Position numbers and translations under genes: made by a program. From Thuidium tamariscinum (taxonomy: Eukaryota > Streptophyta > Bryopsida > Hypnales > Thuidiaceae): a DNA stretch of 64,000 nucleotides. The stretch is taken from the NCBI GenBank assembly GCA_947034885.2, contig OX344755.2, positions 6,822,501 to 6,886,500 on the forward strand. The letters are read 5' to 3'. Positions 35,831-46,271 of the stretch are shown in pieces. The number at the start of each line of letters is the position of its first letter. Position 1 is the first letter of the stretch. The notes below the pieces were generated by a model. It did not search any database. It was not told the origin of the DNA and saw only the letters and a list, made by a program, of their open reading frames with translations.

Positions 35831-37221
35831 CCCGGTCACTCCTTCCATGTCTTGTGCTTGTGCCGTCTGTTTCCCTTGGGGTCTGGCTTCTCTTTGTATC
35901 AAGCTTACACTAGGTCTGGAGTGTGTTTTCGGAGATGTACTGCTGCAGTTCGATCCGAGAAGTATTGTCGCATAGGATGACTTGCAGATTCTTAGTCGGA
36001 TTCCCTCCGATGCGAAAGCAATTGACGCCACCCTGCGCTTCTGATGTGTTTGTCCGAGCGTTCTGTGTTTCTTAGGACATTTGCTTTTGTAGAAAGCTGT
36101 GAGGGTTCTTAACTCCCTCTACCGAGGACACTGCTTGGCATGAATCGAACCTAAAACCACAGCCGACTCTAAGTTGTCTGTCTTTATACGTTGTAGGGTT
36201 GTTTCCGGAGATTGCGATGAGGATTCACAGCTCCCTCTACTGAATATTAGTGAGGTTACAGCTTGGCATGAATCGAACCAAATTAACATAGCCGACTCTG
36301 AGCATTCTCCGTGGTGTATGCGATAGGTAATTGATTTTAGGGTTAGAAGCCGGGACATGAGGATACTTTCCCCGAATGATCGACTCTGATTCTATCTATG
36401 CGTTTTTGCTCGAAAGAGCCAAGCCAGAAATCTGATCCCTAATTAAGTTGACGTGAAGTGAGGTTCATTGATAGTGCCAAAGTCGGTGATGATAAAATTC
36501 TAGGCTTGTTTCTCAAACATTCGCAGTGGCCGCCTAAAGCTTTCGCCCTGCCGGGCTTGAGAGCTAATGCAGCTTCCAAACCTTCCTTGGATATCTGAGA
36601 CTCTGGCTCTTGTTCATGTATTAATGTATTAGTTTGTTTTCGCAGCGATGATTAGAAAATACCCGCGCTTCTGAGGGGTAACCCACTGAAGTCAACGGGA
36701 TTAATGGTTGAATTTCTTCAGATGAGCTGTGAATGCTGATGTAATTAACTTCATATTGGCTACTGAGCCGATGATGACAGAAGCTTGTAATCACTCCACT
36801 GTTGTACTTATTGGCGTTAGAGGTATACAAAGTGTCGAACTGATTTCGGAATTGTGATTTTGTGTAATGGTTTTTTTTGGAATCATAAAGGTGAAAGTCG
36901 TTCATCCTATAAGTTAGCAAGATGGTTATACTAACAAGGCAACAAAGGAAGACGAGTGCCGGGACACGGCGGATACTCTAGTAGACTTGAATTAAATTGT
37001 GAATTTCAAATTAAATCGGGAGCTGATTCCAGCTTCCATAGTACAATTTTTCTCAGTGTAGAAGTAATTTGCTTTTAAACAGCAATGATGTATGCTAAAT
37101 TAATGTAATGAAAATTAGGGCGACTTGTGCCCTTCATATGACTGAAAAATTAGTGCCCACGAGTGAAAGGCGCAGGCGCAGGAGTAGCACACCCTCGATT
37201 CATTCTGGAATTTTGCACCTT
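35831..37221. other. GC-richer non-coding stretch downstream of the RUS-like gene
   Basis: About 1.4 kb with gene-like composition but no frame that splices into a recognisable protein on either strand. It could be 3' untranslated sequence of the minus-strand RUS-like gene, a plus-strand non-coding transcript, or gene remains. Contains the direct repeat described separately. Confidence 0.4.
36096..36302. repeat. Direct repeat, two units about 120 bp apart
   Basis: Both units carry CTCCCTCTAC, then GCTTGGCATGAATCGAACC, then AGCCGACTCT. On the minus strand the middle part reads GGTTCGATTCATGCC, like a tRNA T-arm or polymerase III B box, but no cloverleaf or A box could be built around it. Confidence 0.55.
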
Positions 37222-40200
37222 TCAGTGTTTAAGGATGCTGAAACTGCACTTTTCTTTAGGGCTGAGTAGTATATGCTTAGTAACCCAACCACTGTCCTTG
37301 ATAGCAAGTAGCAGGGGTTGGAAATCTGTGTCTGCGTTCTGCCTGCTCTCAAGGAGAAGATCTCGCCATCTGTCATCAAAGCCTCTGTTTTCATACTGGG
37401 AACCTGCACATTGAAGTACAGAAGATTAGCAATTTCACACTCCTACGTTACAAGTAGGAACTTCAGAAAAGAGGAGACTTCAATCAAGATTTATAATACG
37501 GTGCCCTAAAAGCAGCCCTCCTTTAGAATTGACCTCTAACACAAGCCAACTACTGAGTGAACATTTAAGACTTTCACAAGGTTGATAGCAAAGGCTGGGT
37601 ATTTCAATTTACATGAGCATCTGAATTTAAAAGAAAAACTGCTGAACCAGAAAGTCTGCAGTCTACCAAGCAAGAAGAGAGTACTGTGTCCACCTTTTGA
37701 TTCCTTGACGCATGATTTAGGTTTCATTCAGCAGTTTCTCCATTGTCTAAAGTCGTATTCGACTTACCATGTTGTGCTTTGAATTTTTTTATGAAGTTCA
37801 GACACAGAATAAAAGAATAGGTGAAGTTACCAAGTTGCTGTAAGCTTGCCTCCGAGGTAATCGTAGCTCCTATGAGGCATGCCTGAGGTGAAAAACACCG
37901 CCTTAGCATACGGGTCCAATATGTTCGACAGAAGGTACTATAGAAGAAACTAACAGCCATCAAAGCATAAACGTAAATCACAGGAGAACGTGTAATCACC
38001 GTAACATCAGACGTTTCTGGTATAATTTAAGTGTGTAGAAAGGTTCAGATAAGAATTTTGTGCACCTGCAAAACTCCCATGATGGTATCCTCGGTGTCGG
38101 CCTTCTCATGTAGCCACAGGAGAAGCCCCGGCTGGCAATCAATCATAGGAATCTCAGAACTTTTCAAGCACATGAACTTCGTACAAAACAAGAATGACAA
38201 TCCAAGAGAAAAACCTTTGAAATATTTTTAAGCTAAGAGAGGTACCCGCACCCTACAAAAGTAATAATTACCTGTGAAAAAGTGATATGGCCACGAAAGA
38301 GCGAAGGAGCAAGTGGCTCAAGGCAGAGAGCGTATCGCTGGGATTCATTGAAGTCGAGAACGTTCATGAGACCTGAAGGGGTAAGTGACCGCATGGACGC
38401 AGCTCCTATCCGCAATGGCAAACGCCGTTCGCAACCTGGCACCACCATTTGTAAGCTTCGTGTAAGCGAAAGAACTCAGAGTGTCAAATAATTCCAGTTC
38501 AGAGCAGGTTTTAGGGTTTTAGGTTGTTCCCTACGCAAGGTGTCACAAGTGCTTTGATGTTTGCGGAAGGTATCTTCCAGGACTCGTGCAAGAATTGCCG
38601 ATCTTAAAATTCTCCAATAGGCAGTCCTGCTAAATATATTGTCCCGGCCAAATCATGCAGTAACGATAACATAGATATTTCATATGCAAACGGCTTCCAA
38701 TGCTGCCGGGAGATTGTAATGTATAGTCCCTGCTTGTGAACTAGATTTCCTAACAGTACCAGCAGTAGCTGATTATTATTCACATTTTCACATGAAAGAC
38801 ATATCTTAAAGCCATTTCGATCAAATAGATCACTTGGGGACATCCAGACGATAACTTACCGTTGAAGAAATGGAAAACCGAGGCGCTTTCAACCTTGCTA
38901 ACTTCCTCAAAACTTGGTATCCTGCGTTCCTTTATCCAGCTATAGATAATAATCTCCAACCTCTCCTGTCAATGCAAGAAGAAATTCAGTTTCCACAGGT
39001 CCTTCGACCTAATCAAGTGGCCTCCTTCAAGCTGTAATCGAGTTTCGCATATATGCCATCTAAGTTTCTTTACCCCAACCTACTGAGATTTTGTTTTTCT
39101 GTAAACCATACGACCTGGGTTTCTATTGCAGGTCAACCAGGAAGAACCATGCTCCTGTCCATTAATATGTGCTACGATTTGAAGTATATGAATTATAATT
39201 CCTACACCAAGAAATACAATGGCAGCCAGGCAAGGTTACCTTGTTTAAAGTTTGTAGATGCACTGCTTGAAGTTGCTGATAGATTGCATACAATTCCACG
39301 GAAGCTATGAAAGGATACATCGCGAACGGTAATATCTTCTCAATTGTAGGATAACGATGAATAAACTGGCTCAGACAGATTGCAACCGCAAGTCCTAAAT
39401 TGTCGGCAACCACTGTTTGTGCCTGCATAGTCAGGAAATCGGTTACTTCAAAACTCCAACCCTTTCAGTAATACTTCGTTCATTCCAGACACCTAGTTTC
39501 AAATTCATCTCGCACATTACACTCCGTCCAGATGTAGCATCTTCGCGGACCTAGACCTGGAACCTAATATAAGAGACTCTAAGATGCTTGGTAGGAAACT
39601 CCACAAAGATGATATTAGATTATACCCATCCCGAACCAAAATAGCAGACAAACGCTTCAATTCTTGAACAGCAACCTTTGATTATATGAGTCTACCTGGC
39701 CCTTGGCAGAAATATCCGCATAATTGTCCCCCAATGCAAAGCTCCGATGTATGGCTGACTACAAACCAAACAGTTCACTGTAAGCAATTTGTAAGAAAAA
39801 GAAAAAACATCCACCAAGGGACTAGTCTCAAGCTGCAGTTGAATTCTTAACCAAGAAGTTAAGACCGAAGAGAATCTCACATTCTTGGGTGGTTACTATT
39901 GACCACTATAACAATTCACTTGGCATGTACGAAAAGAGGAGAAGCATGAGATTCGCACACTTGTAGCGTTGTAAACAAGAGAGCTGATGGACTTCAAAAC
40001 GTTGGCGAGGGTTGCAAGGAGCAAAAAATGTTGAGGAAAAACAGGCGTTATCATCTCCAAGCCTACACTCAAACTGTAAAAAACGGATGTCGAAAAGCGC
40101 ACTCTCTGCAATGAAGTAAAGGGTGAAAATTAAATAGGGTCCACCTACTAAACATTAGTCCCACCTTAGAAAAGTCTTCCTTGATAACAACCAAATAATA

Positions 40201-41772
40201 AACCTCAAGGTAAATAAAAATTGAAGAGAGTCTCATTCGAAATGACCACTGAGATTGCAAGGGTCAGTAGCTCATCTGCATCATCATTCGACAACATCGT
40301 ATGCATACACTACGGTTGTACCTTCAGGTTAGAGTCGAAAGTACGACCAAGACTCGCAGCAAACAATAGTTTTCCCAACCGGCCCAGTCCATCTTTCATC
40401 ACCCAGTTCAGGGCAGCGGCAGCTGGAAGCCTGCGTTTGGCCCCTACACCAATGGCCCATAGCATAGCCTGTAAAGCATAAACTGATAGATGAGGCAAGT
40501 TTGACCGCACTTAAAACCTTCTACATGTATACTTACAAGAGCAACTTCAACTCATAACTCAGCTCTCACAAATAAGCTCATTCATCAACCTATAACGATG
40601 AATAAAGGCTTGCAATCTTCTCCTAAGAACTGCCCAATCGTGAAAACATTCCACGAATGTAATAACACCACCACTAACACAGGCGTAACACGGGAAACAG
40701 AAAGAGCGAAATCAATTGCTGCTTAATATCTTTTGTTGAACCGTCTTTTCTTGTCCAATGAGTAAGTATTAATTAGTTTCATTCCACCAAATGACCACCA
40801 GGTCTCCACCGTCCCTTCCTCGTGGACAGGCAAACACAACCAAGAAACAGATGTAGCCTTGTTTACAACTTGTCAAGTATTCATCTTATTAATTATTTCT
40901 CACGAGATTGAACCTATCTACTCCCTCCATCCAGAAATAAGTTTTAACTTTGGACCTCAAGTTTTAAGGTTGTTTTGAGTAGGTTATATGGAGGCTTTCT
41001 TATGTCCTATTCTGTATGAATTGCAATGAACAAATGCATTGTTCTTCATTGATTCTAGTGATACAAAATTTGGGACCCTTCTGAATTATGTTTTTCACAT
41101 TATGATCAATGAAATTGGCAGCGAAACGTTTTCAACAAAACTGCGAACAATTACTACAGGACGGAGGGACGACTGGCTAGTGTAAAAGCAACCATTAATT
41201 ATGATCTCAAAACAACATACAATATAAGAAAGGGAGACAAACAAACAAACCTGGGTACATTGGAAATGGAGAATTGAACTCAAGAAGCGGTGAAAGAGCT
41301 TCCATTTCAGATACACCACGTACTGCGGACGCACTTGGTCTGGAACAAAAATTCGCTGCAAGGTGTGCTTCAACTTCACAACGTTCTCAGTAATCCTCCC
41401 ACTCACACCATCATCTCGTCCCTCTCCATTTTGAAGCTCCTCATCAACCTCGACGGTGCGTATTTGCTCTCCATCAAACACATATTGCCATCGTCGTCCT
41501 CCCACAAAAATCACAACAGGAAGCTTCTTCCTGTCTTTCTCCAGTCGCGATGGATTCTTCCAACCCCGCCAATGTCGCCACGCATGCGACACTTCCTCCA
41601 CAAAACACCGGCACTGCCATTGCTTGTCATCGGCAATCGTAGGCGCAACGACCTTCAACTTTCTGTTGCCAAGGCGATGTTGGCTCGTGGAACGGGACAA
41701 GCATGGTGACGATCTCGAGGAGAGAATTGAGCCTGGCAAGCCAACTGCTGCTATGAGAGAAGTGGTGACCAT
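37222..41772 (-). CDS. Root UVB sensitive (RUS/DUF647) family protein, RUS4-like
   Basis: Ten exons on the minus strand: 41251-41772, 40322-40468, 39959-40105, 39696-39758, 39240-39422, 38860-38965, 38272-38435, 38066-38131, 37831-37882, 37222-37403; 543 residues, every phase agrees. The start opens a Ser/Arg-rich transit-like segment. The DUF647 core is complete: IFVPDQVRPQYVVYLKWKLF, LNWVMKDGLGRLGKLLFA, FPQHFLLLATLANVLKSIS, HRSFALGDNYADISAKGQAQ and AVHLQTLNKERLEI, and the C-terminus ends ILLSPKEKCSFSILKH. The order and spacing recall Arabidopsis RUS4 more than RUS1/2. RUS1/2 act in seedling UV-B response and RUS4 in male fertility; exact roles here are unknown. The acceptor of exon 7 is uncertain: 38474 would add 13 residues in frame. 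Intron 1 holds a Stowaway-like element. Confidence 0.88.
40921..41169. mobile_element. Stowaway-like MITE in intron 1 of the RUS-like gene
   Basis: The left end, preceded by TA, reads CTCCCTCCATCCAGAAATAA, close to the common Stowaway terminus CTCCCTCCGT. The right end reads CAGGACGGAGGGA, inverted to it. The right TA is not preserved. Confidence 0.65.
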
Positions 41773-41773
41773 T

Positions 41774-41793
41774 TAGGGTTTTGCAAAACCCTA
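41774..41793. promoter_or_regulatory. 20-bp perfect palindrome with two opposed telo-boxes
   Basis: TAGGGTTTTGCAAAACCCTA is its own reverse complement and begins one base upstream of the RUS-like start codon. It holds AAACCCTA on both strands. Telo-boxes are known promoter elements of plant housekeeping and translation genes; here the motif lies in the leader, so it could act on DNA or as an RNA hairpin. Confidence 0.6.
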
Positions 41794-43201
41794 GGCTCAC
41801 TGCGTCTTCACTCCACCCGAAGAGAGCAGAGATTTTAAATGAAAGCCACCAGGGTTCAGATTCCCATTTACTTGGATGGAGGAGGAGGTCTCTTGCCCCT
41901 GGTAGCCATAAAAACGTTCATCTTCCTTGTTGTGGTAGCATAGAAAGGCCCTCTCGCGAAATCCAATTGGATTTTAAACCCTAAAATCAAACGCATCACC
42001 GAATTACTCAAAAACCAGTAATCCAGAAAACAGCCAGTTCAAGAGCAAACGGAACAACGACACTGGAGAGTTCCTAATTGGATGAGAATCTCGCTCCCCT
42101 TGTATGCATCGATACAAAATCAATCCCTTTCAAACTTGCCCTCCCCCCCAATCAAGAGGAATTCAGTCTTATGTGAATGAATCTTGACTAGAAAAATTCA
42201 CCGAAAACCCCTGGGATATACTAAACCCTAGATGATCACTCGTTTCGAACCGATTGGATTCACCGATCGGGATTCTCCAGCTTGAAACAGAGACATTATC
42301 ACAACCAAATGGTAATTTAATTTCCAAAACCCTACGCCTCAAGCTCCGAAAACATCAAGACAACGATCGCTCTAAAAAGAAACTCACCCAATCTACTCCT
42401 AAAAAGCTTCCAAGGTTGAAAACCTCCCAGGCCCAACAGAAATCGTATGGCAGTTTCGGCAGCAAACTGCTAACAAAAGTCAAGATTCACGGATTCACAA
42501 ATTCACAGATTGCGCGATTCGGTTCGGAAATGAACCAATCAAATCGATAATCCGCAGAAGTGTAAAACGGAAAACAGCCAGGGCCCCCTACACTTCAGTA
42601 CTTACAGCATCCCAATCTGCAGTCACAGAACCTCCCGCATCCACCAAAATTACAGCAATTCGGAGTGCCTGAGTCGTGAATACCCACTTGCGCTCCACCT
42701 CCGATTGAATTGTCATCGTTCACGCTAATCCAAGCCTTTTCCACCATCCAGTCACCGTAACCCAGGATCAACGAGAACCGTTAGATTCACCATGGAAGAT
42801 CGCAGCCGTCCTCTTCGTAGGGAACAAGTCCGGGAACGTGGGCTGCAGAAACCTCGATCCCTCCAAGGCTCCAAGTAACAAATCTGATGAGCTTTGGAGT
42901 TGAAGAGGTGTAGGGTTTAGCTCGGCAACTCACGATCAGAGCGCTATTTCTCGCCAAGTTTCGCATTGCACAGTCCGCCATGTCGGTAACTATCCTCGTC
43001 GCGGCATGCAGAATGCGACAGATTCATTGATTTCTGGACCGTTCGCCATTTCTCGCCAAGTTTCGTTTGCGCATTCCTACCCTTGTGGGTGACGATCCTC
43101 GTCGCAATGTGTAGAATGCCAGGCCCATTGATTCAGGCACATTGATTGCTGTCTGCCTAGAGAATCAATCACTCATCACGCACGCACTCACGCATTCAGC
43201 G
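41794..43201. promoter_or_regulatory. Divergent promoter region between RUS-like and Gly-rich genes
   Basis: The two genes point away from each other over 1.4 kb with gene-like GC content. Telo-box-like AAACCCTA motifs occur near 41976, 42222 and 42328, and TTAGGGTTTAGGGT lies in the first intron of the plus-strand gene near 43440. A block with TTTCTCGCCAAGTTTCG is present twice (about 42950 and 43050). Leaders of both genes probably lie here. No additional coding frame is convincing. Confidence 0.5.
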
Positions 43202-46200
43202 ATGGACCCTGTGAGGCAGAGTGGGCCCTTCACAAGCTTCTCCACTCTCAAGCTCCAAAACCCTTTCGTGTTGCGCGTGGGCCAGGTGATGACCGGCTTC
43301 GGACTCGGCTGCGGCTTGGGCATCGGCGTCGGCGTGCCAATTCCCATGGGTAACGTCGCACTTCCATCACTATCTAGCCTTCTTCCAAAGGAAAATTCTT
43401 CCAATTTTTAGTTTATTTTGTGTGGCTTAGGATTTAGGGCTTAGGGTTTAGGGTGACAAGAATTCTTTTCCATGTAGTCGCTCAAGGAGTGCGAGATGGC
43501 TTGGTGTGTAGATATCCCCGGCGTTGCGCAAGTGACGAGCGCTGCGCACGGGATGACACGACACATTGGAGGGGGACGTCGAATCCAAGGCTTTGTATGT
43601 ACATACACGTTTACTTTGCTTTGACTTTCTTTTTTTGTCTTGAAAATCTCTCCTCTCTTGAAATTTTAGGGTTGTTTTACAGGGAAGATCGATTGATCGT
43701 CCCTGTTTTAAGCCCTAGTCATGAATGTAGTTGTTGGAATTGTTTTATTTTTGTTTCGATTGAGAGTTCTTAGGGTGCATAGTTAGGTTACATTCACACT
43801 GAGGGTGATAAAAAGGTTGAATTACAGGTTGAGATTGTTTAACAGAAGGGAGGGATTTTGCTGCATTAGCGTACTTTCACACCTAGGGATATTAATGATA
43901 TCGTTGTGGGATTTTGATAATGTAAAATGTAACCAATGGGAGTATAAATATGCCTCGCACGCTTAAGAGTTGCTTCACACAGAACGGAGAGATGTAAGCT
44001 CTGAGGGGCGAGAATGGATTCAATTATCCTTTCAACAGCTAATTACATTTTGAAGAACGTGTGCAAATTATATCATTCAAGAGGTTTAAGATATAAGTCA
44101 CCCTTCATGTCATTGGCCACATTAGCTTGCCCCTTGTGCAAACATTTCATTTTAGTTCGAAACCTTAACCTCATGAGTTTTAACCCCCACTTTGGTGTAA
44201 TGTTCTCCTCACAAGAAATGGAACATTTACATGTAATAGGGAAGCAAGGGACAGAGAGATTCCATTTCCCTCTTAACATCTTTCCTTGCTAGGTCATGTA
44301 ATAGCCGGAGACATTTCCTATTCTTTATTTCCTTCCTGCATTAATTTAACTTGAAGATTACAATCCCATACTTTGGCCCCAAATGCGATTTCATAAATTA
44401 GGTCAAGTTGCTAAACACACTACTGAATGTAATAAATTTCAAACTTAGCAATCTAGTATTCACGATTTCTGTTTTTTAGCAGCAGCGTTTCTCGATTTAA
44501 CCACAAATCCCCTAGGGTACAGGATAATCTTCAACTTGCGAAATATTATGTGGCACATAGGATTTGGATTCGCCTTCTTCGTGCGAATGTACCCAGTCAT
44601 CAGAGAATGCTGGCAGTGAGATTTTGTTCCTAGACGACTCACGCCTTTGTTGCACTGACGTTGCAGCATGCGAGTGTGCCAGATTAAGCGTGTGGGCATC
44701 AGGAATTTGGAGGCAGGGATTGGGTGCGGAGTGGGCTTAGGCCATGGCTTTGGCATTGGTTCGTTTCTGTGTGTTATCCAGTTTGCTTCATCAAGTAATT
44801 GATAGTTATGTTGTGTTCAGAATGAAATTAGGGTCTCATAACCCCTGACAGGGGGAGATCTAAAATGAACTTATTTCAGGTGGTTCGATTTGTAATTGGA
44901 TTAGATTTCCAATTTGGCGGTGATTATCAATCTCATATATACTGCGTTAATTGGTGTCAGGATTGGCATTGAAACCAGGAGTATCACAACAAATCCTGCA
45001 CATGCTTCAGGTCAAGATCAACCCATGTGATCAAAATGCTTTAGTTTGCATTCTAAATGCGTTTTCTCTGCATTTTTTGGCATCAACCTACTATGGTTAA
45101 GTCGTGAAGATGTCTACCCGGGTTATGAGTAAAATTTCTTTGTTTCAAGAAATTCTAAAAGACTTGAATATTTTCCATGATTTGTGGGGAGATTTCCCTA
45201 CGGTCAAATTGATGATCTCTTTATGATGTCTATGAAGACACTGTTTTCTGCATGATGTGCCATCTGTTTTATCTGCAGTTGAGAGGTAATTAATGGGAGA
45301 ATGATGTCTATGGGTCCAACAGGAAGGATGTACTGTTATGTTAAATAAAGTGCGACCTCAGCACCACGGAGAAATGCCCACCAGTGAGGCTCGTGGGGTT
45401 TCAGATTCTGGTGCCTTTGCGCTGAAGCCTTCTCAGTCACTTTTCACAACTTCTCCGTCAAAACAGGTTGCGAGCACTCCCTCCACGAAAGATTCCGAAA
45501 CAGAGGTACATCCCTAATAAGCCCTATTAGATTGACGCAATTTTGAACCCTTGTAATGCTCATGGCCTCTTTCGAGCTTCCTAGAGTACATTCTAAGTAA
45601 AACAAAGAGCCAAAACTTTTGGAATTTTAACAACCCTTTCTGAAACGAAACAATAGGATCGATCTTAAACTAGACATGCCATAGATCACATGGGAAAAGA
45701 AAACACAACATCACATACAGATTAGAAAGTAAAATGTCTTACAATGGTTGAAAATTTGAAAGTGGTTTGATGTTTCTCAATCCCTTTTGACTTGTGGAAT
45801 CTAGAATTATGGTTTGTGTTAATAATATGAGGTTTATGGCGGTAACACGTATAATTATGAACAATTTATTCCATCTTGAAACCTACCATTGCTACTGATA
45901 GTTCTCCGGGATTTTGTTGGTTTCTGTTTGATTGCAGGTGGAGAAGTTGCGCACCCAAAACGAGATTCTTCGCACAGTAATGGCACTTCCTCTGATGGCA
46001 TTTTTAATTGTTATTGCGAACTATTTGCTATCGATTCGTCCTACTTTGGATGTATCTAATGTTGTTCTGAACATGATTTTGTATGGAACTTGTGGTGCAG
46101 CTTTTGCGACACCAAGAGAAGATTGAGGATCTCCAGCGTGAGAATGCATTGCTTCGTGAAGAGTTGAACATTAACGGCATCAATAGGTCTCTAGGTAGAA

Positions 46201-46271
46201 GGGGTTTACACTCTAAAAACACATGTACTCACTGCTTTGATTGTCGAAGGTTATCTCGGCGAAGAAACTAA
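43202..46271 (+). CDS. Plant-conserved Gly-rich protein with C-terminal coiled coil, function unknown
   Basis: Seven exons: 43202-43349, 43512-43594, 44683-44758, 44961-45010, 45323-45505, 45938-45976, 46101-46271; 249 residues, all phases agree. Residues 21-49 (PFVLRVGQVMTGFGLGCGLG and beyond) and 85-108 (NLEAGIGCGVGLGHGFGIGL) are two Gly-rich hydrophobic segments with alternating small residues, possibly membrane-associated hairpins; they are joined by IPGVAQVTSAAHGMTRHIG. Residues 120-180 look disordered. Residues 181-212 (VEKLRTQNEILRTLLRHQEK then IEDLQREN) have clear leucine heptads, followed by a Cys/Arg-rich tail. I recall homologues in other land plants with the same Gly-rich pair but no assigned role. 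Exon 2 was placed by homology of the linker; its acceptor gtgtgtag is slightly weak. Confidence 0.75.

Noticed and set aside
36096..36302. tRNA gene or tRNA-derived SINE
   Set aside because: Only a T-arm-like motif is present; no anticodon arm, D arm, acceptor pairing or A box could be assembled.
38435..38474. Longer exon 7 in the RUS-like gene starting at 38474
   Set aside because: It is in frame and has a fair acceptor, but the spacing before LPLRIG fits the shorter form in the family as I recall it; kept only as an alternative.
41290..41776. Plus-strand frames of 139 and 106 codons
   Set aside because: They are antisense shadows of exon 1 of the RUS-like gene, whose product is recognisable and splices correctly on the minus strand.
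44014..44292. 92-codon frame in intron 2 of the Gly-rich gene
   Set aside because: No resemblance to a protein, and intron 2 splices cleanly around it.
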